Assembly (NCBI GenBank): GCA_028023455.1 | Contig: JAQFVV010012512.1 | Location: forward strand, 1,900,413-1,964,412 | Length of the DNA: 64,000 bases | Reading direction: 5' to 3' | DNA from: Epiperipatus broadwayi | Taxonomy: Eukaryota > Onychophora > Udeonychophora > Euonychophora > Peripatidae | Shown: positions 1 through 14,220 of the stretch, piece after piece | Layout: each line of letters begins with the position of its first letter | How positions within the stretch are numbered: the first letter of the stretch is position 1 | Made by a program: the position numbers and the translations under genes | Notes under the pieces: model-generated | Seen by the model: only the letters and a program-made list of their open reading frames with translations | Databases searched by the model: none | What the model was told of the DNA's origin: nothing

Positions 1-2060
1 TAAAAATATATATAGAGTAATTAATTATTATTTATTTTGTGTTAAATAAAAATATTTTTCTAAAATTTAAAAAAGATAATGGATTCTAAATTTAACTTAA
101 ATGTAGTTAAAAGAAAAAAATGTGTTTCTTTTTAACAATTAAAAAAAAGGGGGAAATAACATTCCAGGAAAAGTATTAAAATGCTTGTAAACAGATTGCT
201 GGATTAAAATTTAGGAAATAAATGATTAAAATAATTTAATTAAAAAGGCTGTTATTACCACTCAAAAATATGAGCTTAGAAGTAAGATATTAGACAAATA
301 AATTTGGCCCTCAGTTAAAGTAATAACATTATTTATACCAATAGATCAGAGGATCCAATCTGCAAGAGATCAATCCTAATTTTATAGATAACTCCAAATC
401 ATATGAATTGTGATGGAAATTATATTTAGGGTTATCTTCCTCTTATTCTATCTTGATCCTGCTAGTGAATATTATTTTGTCAGTAAGAATTATTCTACTT
501 TAATTAATTCTTATCTTATACTTCCAGAAAGTCTACCATGTAAGAGTAGAGAAGCCATTATATGCCTTACTCTATCAAGCTGGAAGAGGTCAAGCCAAAA
601 ACCCATTGCTGAGTCCTGAATGAGAAGCTGTTTGCATATGAAGATCTATCCAAATATATGTCCACTATGTATCCAACTTAGAAGAGGAAAAGTCTGATGT
701 CCAGTACCACAGGAAAAAATCGCCCACCAAACCAAGGCCTAATTAATATCTTCACATTGAAAATGAATAGAAAATAATGATCTACCATAGCTATGTTTTA
801 AAGAATTGATCCCACTAATACTTAAAGACTGAATATGAACTGCTAAGCTGACAAAAAATAACTAATACTTAATTATTATATTCAATTCAATGAAATATAT
901 TAATGAATAGTTCTGTAATTAATCTGTTTATGAGCAGGTATGACAAGAGGTTGTAGTTTGTTTATTTAAATAGCATACCACAATTTAGTCAGTGCAAATA
1001 GTAATAAGATAGTTTATAAAAAGGCAATTAGCTTGTAATCACAGTTTCTTGCTATGCTATTAAAAAAGGTGTATATTAGTTATATTATTATTTCCACTTT
1101 ATTTAATATGTTAAATCAATAAAACCATAAATTATGAGTGGAGGGAAATCATGCTGCATAGACAAGATAAATTGAAGTTCTATTAAATAGATGTAAGTTT
1201 TAGCTCAGTAGTCTCATATTTGAATTATTGTTGATAAGAATGTACAGCTACTATTCATCAATTCGGGGTTATGAGTTACATCTGATTCTCATTCTTATGT
1301 GATGATCCCTTATAATCATTATCTCATTTAAACTGTGTAGTAGATGATCAATTCCTACCACATGCTATCCAATTTTTTTCATACATGTCTGGAAGTTAGA
1401 CATATGCGATTGCCAGTCACTATATACTATATATGTTGTAGAAGTTTCCTACCATAGACATATAATATTGTCATGTATTTATTCTTATATAACGATTGTA
1501 GTACAGATGCAAATTCCTATATTTTACAATTGTTGTATTATCTATTGCGCACTAACAACAATCTCAACAGTCAAGTAATAAGATTAGCCTTAATTTAAAA
1601 GCTTGTAACAGCATTAAACCAGCATGTATGAGAGTAGAGAGCATATAAAGGTCTATGCAATAGATTGGAATTCATTCTAACAATTAATGATAATATTCTA
1701 AAATAGCATTAAGTATTTTAAACCTTTACACCCCCATATATTCTATCTGTGCATAAGTTAAATGAAAATAATTAAAATAAAATTTGAAAAGATTTATTTA
1801 CCTTACGTTAATTTATAAATCAATTCATTAAAGTTATACCAATGTATGTTCTGTGTTGTAGATACGTGAATAAATAGTGTTGTCTTATTATTTTTGGCAT
1901 TTTATATTTGCAATCAACAATTTACGTATTTTTTTGCCTGCCCTTAGCGGACTTTAACAGAAAAAGTTGGTATTTCGTGACTTCAGCATGTAGAATGCAC
2001 ATGTTGATTTCCCTTGGGTGATTTGCATGTGGGTGTACAATTCTGACACAATATATTATT
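1..2060 (+). repeat. Dispersed repeat R1, copy 1 (left end outside window)
   Basis: This stretch aligns over its whole length, in inverted orientation, with 35190-37265. Matching blocks in the same order include the part near 181-240 (ends of 37000-37090), the part near 640-700 about a vicinity of 36600-36660, the part at 1262-1290 with 36030-36060, the part at 1860-1905 with 35395-35435, and the part at 2005-2050 with 35215-35260. By eye the copies are roughly three quarters identical with many small indels. The left end runs off the window, so the element is at least 2 kb. I see no recognisable protein in either copy; the short open frames are interrupted and not shared. It may be a non-autonomous transposon or an old segmental duplication. 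Confidence 0.75.
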
Positions 2061-2302
2061 AATGTTTAACGTTATTATAATTTACAATTTAGGTATATCT
2101 TCTAAGTTGTAAGTAGGATAGTAAGAATAAATAATATTAAAAACATCGAAATAATCTAATTATAAAAACCATTGTATAAATAAAATTATAAGAAATATTT
2201 TGATGTACACATTTTAGTATGGCATATTATTATAAATATTTAAATTAAAATTTTTAATTAATTTAAAATTCATCAAGTAAATTTGAATTTCTTTCTCACT
2301 TT

Positions 2303-2403
2303 CTGTCGTGAAAGGACGTGAACGAATCGATTAAAAATGTGATTTATATCGCAGTTATCCCGGGTTCGGTTCCCGGCCGATGCTTTGACACATTGAAAAA
2401 AAA
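2303..2403 (+). mobile_element. tRNA-derived SINE (family S1), degraded 5' half
   Basis: The 3' half is a clean tRNA T-arm: stem CCGGG at 2360-2364, seven-base loop TTCGGTT at 2365-2371, stem CCCGG at 2372-2376, which also forms a pol III B box. The acceptor strand CCGATGC follows at 2377-2383, then TTTGACACATTG and an A-run. The same tail follows the copies at 8178, 19085 and 39645. The D-arm and anticodon arm are eroded here, so it is not a working tRNA gene. Confidence 0.7.
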
Positions 2404-4353
2404 GTTTTGTAAGCATTGTTCCGAAAGAATGAATATATTTATTTATATCGGTAAAATATAACAGACAATTCAAAACATTGATTTCTATATTAATTAAGAA
2501 AAGGATTCGCGGATTAATGAAGCAATTAGATAATTTTAACAAAAAAAATATTCCTAAATTAATACACGTTTTTTATGTGAGAGTTTGATAAGATCTTAAA
2601 AAAATAAAATGTTGTAATATGATGTGATCTTTTCTAGTGGTATGAAAAAGACCATTCTATTGATGATAAATCTAAAATTATCATTATAGAGGCAGCACGA
2701 AGATTAAAATAATGCATTTTTAATGCACTTAGACAGTATTTAAAAAATACTTTATTGTATTTAACGAAGTGGTTCCAATATTTTTATAGAGATCAATCAG
2801 AAATAAAAACCTGGTATTTGAAATTTACTAAATCGTGAAAAATATTTTAATAAGAATTAGTAGTTTGAAAATATCCGCAATTCCGTCAGAACTCGAGGTT
2901 CTAGATGAGAACGGCATTCTGATAATTTGTTACTTATAACAGTTTTATATGCACTATTTTGACTTACTTTTTTTAAATATATTTTTATTTTGACTTACTT
3001 GTATATTATAAAACTTAATGAGTAAATTAATTAACAAACCTGTGTCTGATAATATAAAGCTGTTAACACTTTTATAAAGTTGTTTATTTTCTAATTCCTT
3101 TCTTTGTTAATAAAGCTAATTAAAAAAAAAAAAAAGTCTTTATTTTTGTAGAAAAAAAAAAAAGAAAGAAAGAAAAGGAAAGCTATGTTGCCAGAGAAAC
3201 CTAATATGTTATTATTAAAGGATTTAAAAAAAGTTCGTGGGAGAGAAACTTTAACAATGACCGTAGTTAATAAAAAAAAAATTGATTTCACAGTAGATAA
3301 ATAAAGCCAAAACTTTTACTTGGTTTGTGCAAAACATTGGCATCCGAATGTACCTTTTATAAAATATGTGCTTATTATTTACTTCTTTGTGAAGTTATAT
3401 ATGTATATATCCACTTAGACAGAGTATTTAAAGAAAACTTCGTAGCATTTGCCATTAAATTATTATTAAATACTTTGATGTCCTTATGTTCAGTAGATTT
3501 TATAAAAAAAATTAAAAAGAAATATATTAAATAATATCAATTTATTAGAAATTAAATGCACATACCACTTATAATATAAAATAACATCAATGAACACAAG
3601 TATTTGTAGTTATATAGAGAGAGATTCCAAAAAAACATTCATAATTTGAATGCATAATTTGAGTAACATTGTTCCTTTTCTGAAATAAACAAATATTTTT
3701 AATTCTTATGGTTATCATCAAGTAATTATCAAATGTTTTATTTTTAAGAAATGCAAAAGAAATATAGAAGAATATTTAATCTTAAACATCGAATTAAACT
3801 CAAATTCTTACATTCAGATCTGTCAACTATACAAACAGGTCTTATTCTACTTGTAACAATGATAAAAAATGTGTCTATTCATCCGGATAACTGTCAAAAA
3901 GACATTTCTATTACTAGTAGACATCGAAACAGATGCAACTTCAAATCAAAAAATTAAAATACTTCCTAATTAAATGTGTTACAAACAGATATTATGGACA
4001 TAAATTTGTAAATGTTCCGCTTATGTATTGATTGTAAGATCCGGTGATGTTTTAATTCGTGCATATGTAGTCCTCATTCATAATTTGGGATTTAACTTAA
4101 ATTATAATATTTTTATTTTAAGTAACCGATGATAGCGAGTATGTAGCCTATTTAAAAACTCATTCAGTTATCTGCTGCTTTATGATATATAAGTAGATAT
4201 ACAACCATGAGTTTGTATTCAATTGAAATAAGAATAAAGCTTAAATATTCTATTATCTTCTAATAGCGTTTTAAATCAGTATTGTAGGTAAAAATAGAAC
4301 AGTTTACATAAAAGTGTGGGTATATGTGTATTTATTCATTTATATATACATTT
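2404..4353. other. No recognisable feature
   Basis: AT-rich DNA with A-runs around 3121-3185. Open frames of about 66-69 codons at 3091-3291, 3325-3534 and 3751-3957 have composition-driven proteins without a motif that I recognise. Confidence 0.5.
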
Positions 4354-5319
4354 TCAACCATTATCGACCCACTGCAGAATGGAGGGCTCTCCAAGTTTAA
4401 TCGACTTTCTCCAATCCTTACTCTCTTTTTTCCACATTCACCAGTAAACTTTCTTACTTCTTCCATCCATCTCACATCTGATGTCTTTCTTTATTTTTTA
4501 CAATGTTTTGGGAATCCAGTTTAAGACTCAAAGGCAAAGTTATTGTCAATTCTTGTAGCAACACATCCAGCCTAGTTCCATTTTAAATTCTCAATTCTTT
4601 AAATATGTCAATAATACCTTATTATTCATTTCCCCAAGCAGTTTGCTTTCTTTATCTTCCTGCTACTCCCTACACCCACTTTAGTGCAATAGTAGATGGA
4701 TGGAAACAACGATTTAATATATGACTTTTTAAGTAACTAATTATTCAAATTTTTTAAAACTAGATTATTTTTTCAAGTTTTTTATCTTCAGCTTTACTCA
4801 AATTTTCATAGCAATTTTTCATTTTTAAGAACATCGATAAACTTTTATTTTCCTAATATTTCTCCTTATACTCTCTACAGTTTTTTCCAATATGTAAATA
4901 ATATTTTATTTGATTTCTCCTAATTACTTGCATTTCAATTCTATGTAAAGTAATCCTTCCAACAAAACATTTAACAAGCTTTACGCTTAAGCCTAATTAT
5001 AATAATCTATTGAATAATCTGCTACCATTCTAAAATCTTGATTTATTACAAATACCACTTTTTTTAGTTACTTGTCAACTATTAAAAAGTATTTAACGTT
5101 GTTTATTACTACTCCAAACATAACCTCTTATATTCTAAAGTGTCCGTTTTTCATTAGTTAAGTGTTCAAGTCTTTTAACTATAGATTAAGACAAGCAAAA
5201 TGGATATATTGAAAACGTTTTTACAAACACATAGACATATTAATAATTTTTATTAGTCATCCATTAGACTAAAGATTACTCATTTCATTACATAGACGTA
5301 TTTTCTTTTAGTATTAAGG

Positions 5320-5450
<131 letters not shown>

Positions 5451-5674
5451 CCAAGTTCAATTCTATGATGAATTTTATTCATTATGTTTTCATTTATTAT
5501 TAATATGTCCAAGATGTTTATACTTGATAACAATTTCAAATCATTAGTATCGGTTTTTATTTTTTTTAAAAAAATTTTATTGAACAAGATCTTAGTCATT
5601 TTAGCATTTACCTTTAGTCTTACTTTTATCTTTTAATGTTTGCAAAATTTCTTGGAGCTCTGAAGCATTATATG

Positions 5675-5675
<1 letters not shown>

Positions 5676-5705
<30 letters not shown>

Positions 5706-5836
5706 GCTACCTAGTACTTCTAATTGTGCTGCTACTGTTACTGCTGCTCCTACTCCTACCCCTACCCCCACCACCACTACCACTATTACTACTACTACTA
5801 CTACTACTACTACTGCTGCTGCTGCTGATGCTGCTG

Positions 5837-5869
<33 letters not shown>
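5676..5869 (+). repeat. Compound (ACT)n/(GCT)n/(CCT)n microsatellite inside the old LINE
   Basis: Trinucleotide array with ACT, GCT and CCT/CCA units. On the minus strand it replaces the segment that in the intact copy at 48466-48490 encodes FADDVVVFA (GATGATGTAGTTG). The flanks on both sides are LINE sequence, so the array most likely grew from the GATGATGTAGT seed of the catalytic motif. The poly-Leu open frame at 5636-5884 is only a reading of this array. Confidence 0.9.
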
Positions 5870-5871
<2 letters not shown>

Positions 5872-6654
5872 TTGTAAAATATAGATGACTTAAATAACAT
5901 CCATGCATTTTTGTTCTCTTAATTTTCCATTTTCATCCACAAAATCACTTTTTGTCAAACTGCTGCAAGGAATTTTGGAAAACTTTATTTAATATTATTC
6001 TTTTTAGTATCCTTGTCTAATCTAACTATTGTTGTTCCATTTTGATAAAGACTTTTTAAAAATATGTCAATTAATTGGATTTATATCTTGATAATCCAAT
6101 GTTTTAATAATTATAAAAATGTTTAATAAATCAAATATCTTCTAGAAACATTAATCATAATGATAATGCTTATCGAATGGAATAATTTTTTTTATGATCT
6201 ACAAATCCAAAGCAGAATGCCAAGTCACATATATTTGTTATTTTATAACTTATACCAAAACTTGGATATGAATGGCTGTGTTAAAATCATTTTAAAATCC
6301 AGCTTGAGCTTTTGAGTTCGAGTTCCATGTTCACTAAAGATAAATTGTAAAGATGTTATAAACAACTGATAGGCTGTAATTTTAATATCTTTTTCATCAT
6401 TTATCTTAAATACTATATTAATATTATTACTACATTCTTTTAATCATCTGGTACATCTTTATCATTCTTTGTTATATAATTTTGTTAACATTTTTTTTCT
6501 TCACACATACTTTTTAGATATTTATAATTATTTCATTCATTCTTCATAGATTCAATTGTATGACTCATCTCTTTATTTAAAATATTTTACAATTCAGAAC
6601 ATGTTGTGCTTAATTATTATATATATATATATAAGTCTTATTTACATAAATGGT

Positions 6655-7237
6655 AATTTATAGGGGGGTTGAACTCAGACTTTTACACGTTCAACCATCC
6701 AAGCTATCTCATACCTCTGATACACTTGATTACGCACATGTTGAAAAAATAAATAATCACCAATATAAATATTTTGTGTTAAGCCAGCACTAGTCAGTTG
6801 GTCCAGATTATCATATCCACACATATATATACAATCAAAGCTCAGCTTATATTAAAATAGCCAATCTTCGTACTTTAATGGACAGGCTTCTAACTACTCC
6901 ACCCCACAATTCTTCAGCGTCCATTTTATTGAAAATCTGATGATGGAATGCTCAAAGCCCACCTTAGTGCCAACCTTCTCATTCTACCCATGCTGATCAC
7001 AAGTCACTCTGACCCCTCATGTACAGGACATAGTCCATTAACATACATATACGAGGGATGGGCAGACTTTAAAGCACTATATTTGAAATATGATTTTTAT
7101 TTTATTTTACGAAATACGTATATTGGTGATATTATTTATCTTTTCAGCATGTGTGTGATCAAATGTATCAGCGGTATGAGATAGCATGGATAGTTGAGGT
7201 TCGTGTGAAAGTCTGAGTTCAAACCTATTATATATAT
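6655..7237. repeat. Fold-back made of two head-to-head tRNA-like repeats (family S2)
   Basis: The left arm 6660-6775 is the reverse complement of the right arm 7118-7235, with mismatches, around a spacer of about 340 bp. The right arm holds a tRNA-like segment: an A-box-like GAGATAGCATGG followed by a B-box-like GAGTTCAAACC at about 7215-7225. The left arm holds the same on the minus strand. Parts of the family recur at 14118-14220 and 63325-63450 (shared ACATGTGAAAAAGAT and TCAGTTGGNCCAGAT words). It may be a SINE that inserted twice in opposite orientation, or a MITE. Confidence 0.65.
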
Positions 7238-8177
7238 ATAACTGCAGGTGGGAGAAAGCCTGTACAGTAGAAAAAAAAAAATTTAAAAATGGTAATTAAA
7301 AAGGTCTGTTTTGCTTTGCTTTTTATACTTACAAAATTTGTCGGTAGAGCTTTGAAACTGATAACATGAATAGCCGTAATTAGATGACGTTTTTCACGTT
7401 TTCTATATTATTATGCTGATCAAGTACCATTTTAAAACTGCTAATTTAATTAAGATTATAATTGTAGACTTTTAATTAGTATTAAAAACGAAATCCATTT
7501 ATTAAAAACATTATCTATAACTTCTTTATAACATTTGATTATATATATATTGTTTTTACATAATTAACAAAATGACAAAATATTTAAGCAATTTGATTTT
7601 TCAATTTTATTAGGATCACTCTTTTTTGTGCTGTTTAATTTTGCACTATATTATATTATCATTATTAATTCTTAATAGGATGATGTGATTACTCAAACTG
7701 GGAATAATTACTATCTACTTTATAATAATGTGAGGCAACAATTATAGAACTTTGTGTAATAATCAACAATAGCTTTATGAAAGTATGTAGTAATTGTGAA
7801 GTAGATATGACTTTCAAATTTTGTTAGTGTTTATCTCAACTTTGCACTCTTCTTTTTTGTAGTGCAGTATTTGCTGTTTCACAAGATATGATAAAGACAA
7901 TAAATACTATTCTTGCCTTAGATGACAATAAATTCATGAATATTAAAGATAAATAGTGATAATATATCTGAGTGCAAAGTAGAACAATGTAAAATAGATA
8001 TGAGTGCTAAACAAAATTAATAAATCAATGTGTTAAAAGTTATACTTCACATCTACTAATTTTTATGGCTTATGTACCAATTACTATTTCATAAAATGTC
8101 ATAATGTTGGTAGAACTATGCTTCATCTTGAGTGAAATTTGTATCTATTGCATTGAAGGGTTAAATTAAGATGTTTC
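7238..8177. other. No recognisable feature
   Basis: AT-rich, non-coding; I see no motif or repeat that recurs elsewhere in the window. Confidence 0.4.
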
Positions 8178-8277
8178 GTCAAGCATTGATGGTCGAGTGG
8201 TCAGCATGGCTGCCTTACAAGCAGTTGTCCTGGGTTATCTGCTTCCTGGCCGATGCTATTACACATGGAAAAAAAAT
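8178..8277 (+). mobile_element. tRNA-derived SINE (family S1)
   Basis: A nearly full tRNA fold is visible. Acceptor strands are GCATTGA (8183-8189) and CCGATGC (8250-8256). The anticodon arm is CTGC, loop CTTACAA (8214-8220), GCAG, which gives anticodon UAC. The D region reads GGTCGAGTGGTCAGC and the T-arm is CTGGG...CTTCC. GTC precedes the tRNA part, and TATTACACATGG plus an A-run to 8277 follows, shared with the sister copies. The T-loop is altered (TTATCTG), so the B box is weakened. It is a pol III-type retroposon, not a tRNA gene. Confidence 0.8.
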
Positions 8278-8324
8278 TGAGATGCTTATTTAAAGTATAT
8301 GGGAGCTTTAAATCAAATAGATAT

Positions 8325-8870
8325 TTCTGATATATATAATGTACCATCCTGAATTAGATTTATCGACAATATTATATTATAAAAAATATTATCATGATTT
8401 ATTTATTGATTATTTAAAATCATCAAGTGATGTTTATCATAATTTTGGAAGGTATTATTATAATATAACCAAATACAAGGTAATAATTCACAATTTACTT
8501 ATTTATTTTTTTAAAGTAAAACAATAGGTAATTTACTGCGTTAAACTTAATATTTTGCTATAAAATTATTTATAAAAATTAAAGTCATATATTTTGATAG
8601 ATTTTATTAATGTTTTGCCTCTATTTGCATATTTTAACACTGTAGTTTTAGGTAAATAAATTTAAAGTTATTTATTATATATGTATATGGATCTGTGTGT
8701 ATATTTGAATTATTATGAATTAAAAATCATATATACTTTAAAATGATATTGATATTGAAAGTATTTAAAAAATGTGAATTATAATCTTTTAGTTAATAAA
8801 ACAAAAATTGTAAAATTACTGTTACTATTTTATTTTAGAAATATTTTTAATTTAAATTTTAAAAAAAGAT
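8325..8870 (+). repeat. Dispersed repeat R2, copy 1
   Basis: Aligns directly with 20940-21460. Shared blocks include ATCATCAAGTGATGTTTAT (8418-8437 against about 21026-21045), the ATATTTTGATAG word (8589 and 21168), TAAAATATTT near the ends and the AATTGTAAAAT word. Divergence is high. I see no protein. This copy lies just downstream of a SINE. Confidence 0.6.
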
Positions 8871-11800
8871 ATTTCATTTAGGACACTACTTTGTACTTGA
8901 ATAAACACTAAATAAAGATTTAACTGTATAATTTCATGCAGATTTTTCCATTTGGTGCTACAATTGCTATATCTTCTCTAAATTGTTTTAAGTTTTTTTA
9001 TAACCTTATATTACCATGTGCAGTCTTATTTTACACAGTTATGATTTTTTAAAAATCTGATGTCAACATTACACAGACCTTTTTACATGAGAAAAAGAGT
9101 TTAATTTGCATGACAACACCATGAAGGAAATGGCTTTATGTTAATGGACAACCATGTCTGATTGGTGGAATGTTTCAACTTGATTGAGTAACTTAAATTT
9201 CTAAAGAAAAATCGTGTAATTTTCAGTAATTTGTTTTCAAATTAAAAGTCATGCAATATTTTTGTAAAGATTTTTTTCAAGAAACATTTTTAAAAAAAAA
9301 CAACAACTAAGTTTTAATTTTGATGAATGTAAATTAAAAAACAGAACAATTGTAATAGTCAGTTCATTTTATGTGAGATTATTGTACAATGCAGGATGAG
9401 AGCTTCAAAAAAAAAAGAACAAATGTTTGCTAATCTCCATATTGCTTCAATTTGAACTCCTGTAAAAGTAATGTTAGTCAGATTCTTTATGGTTTCTAGT
9501 CTAATAAGTGGAAAGAAGTGCAAAATAAAGGTTAACACTAACAAAATTTAAAAATCATATTGTTTTACTGGGTTTGTTTTCACACTATCTAATTAACACA
9601 TATAAATTTGATTTACTGCTGTTTCACAAAATGTTATGAAATGAATAGATTTTTTTCCCATGACTTGTGGAAGTAATTTTGAGCAACATTGTCTTTGTTT
9701 AATAATGATATATTAGAATGCAAAAAACGAAATTGAGAAAAAATAACACCTTAATTTTTCTATGTATAAAGTATCTTATTGTGGTTAGAAATATTTGTAC
9801 ATTGTGTGAAAATTGTTTTGGTATTACACCAAACTCACTAAGTCTAACACAGTGGACATTTGATTGCAAATAAATTTAAGCATTAAAATAAATCAGATTG
9901 TATTTACTATAAACAAAGTTTAGACTAGCAGTACAAGGTAGACATTCAAGAGTTTCATGCCTCTATTTTACCTGGTGCATTAAGATTATTCATAAATATA
10001 GAGAGAAAGGATAACCTGAAGTTTTTGTGCTGATAGATATTTGTGATACAATGGGATTTGAGAGAAATGGTGCATATAGGACTTTAAAATATATCTTTTA
10101 CTTCTAATTCTATAGTAAAATCATTTTTATAACCACATTTTATTACAATATAAAGGTGATTGCTGATTGCTCTCGCATCAAGCTACCTGTGGTGTTATCT
10201 CTCAATCAACACATGTTTAACAGTGTGACATAGTTTAACTATTCATCCAAAAAATTTAAAACACTAGCATGCCTAGATCATGAGTTATAAAAGATGACAT
10301 AAACTGTTATAGTAGTTTTCACTATAATTATGATAACACACTAACATTAAATTTGGTTTTAAATTGACATTCTAGCCTAAAGTTATAAAGTTTTCAAGAA
10401 TTTTGTAAGATTTTATCATGGCAGGCAACATATTGAAGATGATACATGAAGGTAAAAATTAAAATTTCACATTTCAAGTTGCACTTTGTGATGCATCCAT
10501 GCAGGAATCTTCCATTTCTTGAGGTGGATAACTAATCTGCATCATTATAAAACACATGCACTGATTCAGAAATGGCATCACTGTCAACTTGAAGAAAGAA
10601 TCAATCAGCATTTCATGAAGACACATTGACTATGTATGTACTATATATGATGATATGATGTGTCGTAACACAAGAAAGAGAAATAAAATACAATACTAAG
10701 TCTTAAAATAATATAGCCAAATTAAATGTAATGGTAAATGATAAAAATATAATAATTAATATTTAAGTAAATCAGCCAAATGTTATTCAATGGTAGAAAA
10801 TTTCTTTATATTTGGTCTCTTTAGGCACTAGAATTTTTATGTGTGGTTTGCCTATGCATTGGCATAGACATATTAAATATAACTTAGAGGTCTAACAGCT
10901 TTGATCAGATTTTAACTTCTCTGTTAAATTTACTCTAACATAAAATTATTTAGTGATAATGATGAATGCTATGTAGAAAAAAACATGATATATTCTAAAG
11001 TACATTAAAAAAGTGTTATGACATCTTAGCTGCTCTCTTTCTCTAAAACATTATTATATGTTATTACTTAATTTAACTTAACTGCTTGATTATATTTTCA
11101 TATGCATTTCAATATTTAATTAGTTAGATATGCAATTAATTTGTACAATGATGATTATCTGATGCCATACTGAATAAATTCATTGGTATGTGTATTATTT
11201 GCATGTGTGATTATGATGAGATTCTTGATTGGAATTATGCTAGTGTCCCCTGCTAAGTAAAATTCCACATGATCAACTGATTTATCAATTAAGTAATTAA
11301 TATTATTAATTTAATGTTGAAATTTGGTCCATAATGGTATTCAAAAAATATTTAAAATGTCATATGTAAGTGTATTCATGACATAAGGTTTAAAGTTAGA
11401 ACCAACTAAGCTCATTTTATATTTAAACAGATTAAACAAACATTAAGCCATTTCACTTAATTATAAAAATACAATGCTAAAATAGTTATGGTATATGTTT
11501 TAATATAACGTAATGAATTTATAATAAGTTTCTGTGATTTATTTATTTTAGTATGGTCCCTTTTATTAGTCATTGTTATTATTACACTATCATATGTTGT
11601 TGCTAACTGAATATTTCAAGGAGTCTCTAGTTCTTATTAACTCAGTGAATATAAATTAAAGTGTTAGTAAGGATTGAAGACTCTGATAAGCTCTATGATT
11701 AGACATCTTCACTAGTAAATTATAACATTCCTTTACAAATATCAGCAACCAAACACCCAATGAAGGTGAGAAGTTTAATTTTAAGAAATTCTAAATAGTA

Positions 11801-14117
11801 AATTTAGCGGCGCCTTCTGGTGCTGGATATTGACCATACCTACAGACTCTCAGCTGACTATTACAATATATATTTCATTTAACTTATTAGCATGACACTA
11901 CACTAATTGGGTTTATTTATATTCCCATTACAATACGCAATGGAAAACATTTACAATGATAATAGAAAATTTTAGTAAAATGCATGTATAGTGAAACAAA
12001 ATAATCTTGGATTTTCTGCTGTAACTGATAACTTAAAGTACAACCAATTTTATTTGAAGAATGCTTAAGAAAGTCTAAAATTTGATAACTTATATGAATT
12101 TCTTAGGTACTATAATCAATTATTGCATATATATTCCGTACAATGTGATATTTACAGTTTTATTGGGTGTGATAATGTGTATATAAATTATCCTAAATCT
12201 GTGATATTTGTACAAATTGCATTGTTAAACATCTATGATAGCACTAATGTGAATACGTATATCTAACCTTTACACTTAAGCAAACAGGAACAATCTTGTA
12301 TATAAGTTTGCTAAAAATTGTAATATAAAGATTCAGTTGTTTCATGTTTTTATCTCTGTCGTCTACAAGCTTTTGTTTTTAATTTAAAAATATGTAAAGT
12401 GAGAGAGTGGCTTAGAGTTTTAATACTAAGAGGTAATGTATGAATGATACAGTTTAATTTGAGGAGAGTGATGAAAATTGTGAATTTTCATTGATTATAC
12501 ATGTATTTTTTAGGCAATAGTTAATCATGTATATATATAAATTAAATTCTCATTAATTTTTTTTATATAAGTGTTATTTACGAATACTATTTATACAGGA
12601 TTTGTAATGTATTGTTTATTTTTAAAATTATAATACAAATATTTAATCATTAGGCGTAATTCAGGAAGTGAATTTTTTTTCTGAGTGAAAAAAGATATAA
12701 AATACTGTAATTACATTTATGTTGAATGTAAAAATAAAAAAAAGTCAAACATTAAAAGTTATAAAATATTTCATACATAAGGTGTATATATGTGTGTCTG
12801 CATATAAAAAGAATAATATTATATTAGAGCTGTATTTTTGAGATTATGCAACGTAATAGTAGAAATAGATATCTATGCAATACTTTTTCATTTACGTCTA
12901 GAATTCTAAGAAGATATTAAAATTATCTGACTATAAGAATAAATATATTAGTCGTGGTAATTGATTAGCTGGAAAATCAGCAATCAAGATGGCTGAATTC
13001 TTTTAATGTTTCAATGTTAATTAACAGTGATCGTAATTATTAACGAAGTTAATACAAGACCTAACACAAAAAAAAAACCTGCAGTAGACACACTGTCTTC
13101 AGACAGCAGTATTCTTTTCTATGAAAATATAATTATTATAATTTAGCTAATATATATATATTAGTTTAAATAACATGAAGATAATGTTATTCATCTTTTA
13201 TTGTTCTTCCAATTATAGTTCAACTTTTATAATGCCACTATAGGCCATCTAAACAAAGAAGTGAAGATTTATATTAAATACTTATCTGCCTTAGAGAAAT
13301 TGAATTTTTTTTAATGAAGAATGACTAAATATTTTTTAATCATTGTTTATATTGATATAATTCTATCCTGTATAAAATACAGACAATTAATGGTACAAAT
13401 AATAATTATTCGAACTGTATTGATAAAAATAATATAGGATGTTACTGTTATTATATTCAAATCTTTTATATATAAAAATACACACACAAATAAATAAAAC
13501 TTTATATTACACAATATATTTAGATATATATCAGCAATTAAAAAGTGTATAATATAAAATTAACTTTATAATTTTCATCATAACAATCACAATGTATGCA
13601 AAATATCAAACATCAGTTATCAAAGAGTTAATTATTTTTTGAGGTTATCAGAAATCCAAAAGAAGAACATTAAAGTTGGTGGTATAAAAATACACACATT
13701 ATTCAGTTATTTTAATCAAGAATGTTATTGATAGTATTCAAACACAGACACATGTTAAAATTATATTTATATATAAAACAAAAGTAAGGTTGAAAACTTC
13801 AGTTAGAAATTTTTGTTTTTACAGTTTTATAATTAATAAATAATCAGTTTTTATGTAGAATAATAGAGATAATAAAATCTCATGTACTTATATTTAACAA
13901 ATCATTTAAATCTATAGCTTATGAAGTATGTGATAAAATGAGAAGTTACCTATTGCTATCTATAGAGAGCTTGAGTAATTAATATTTATCATATACAGTA
14001 ATAGGGAATTTAGAAACATTACCATCTTATAATCACTGATTACTCATGTTTCCTATAGATATAAATAGGGTAGAGAACTATTTTTTGTTTTATCATATAT
14101 ATATATATGTATATACA
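8871..14117. other. Long stretch without a recognisable gene
   Basis: More than 5 kb of AT-rich DNA. No conserved protein motif appears in any frame that I could read; the 61-codon minus-strand frame at 9359-9544 is unsupported. It could be ancient repeat, intergenic or intronic DNA. Confidence 0.4.
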
Positions 14118-14220
14118 TATATTATAAGAAACTTGAACTCATACTTTGAAACTTGCCACAGCTATACAATCCATTTTATACAACTGATACAAATGACCAC
14201 ATACATGTGAAAAAGATATA
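14118..14220 (-). repeat. Family S2 repeat fragment
   Basis: Resembles the left arm at 6660-6740: TTGAACTCATACTTTG matches TTGAACTCAGACTTTT, followed by ACTGATACAAATGACCACATACATGTGAAAAAGAT. Tapers into (TA)n. Confidence 0.55.

Noticed and set aside
2303-2403. Functional tRNA gene
   Set aside because: The T-arm is perfect but the D-arm and anticodon arm are eroded, and the flanks match a repeated family.
5636-5884. 82-codon poly-Leu/Tyr protein
   Set aside because: It is a reading of a trinucleotide microsatellite inside a dead LINE; the other strand shows the reverse transcriptase remnant.
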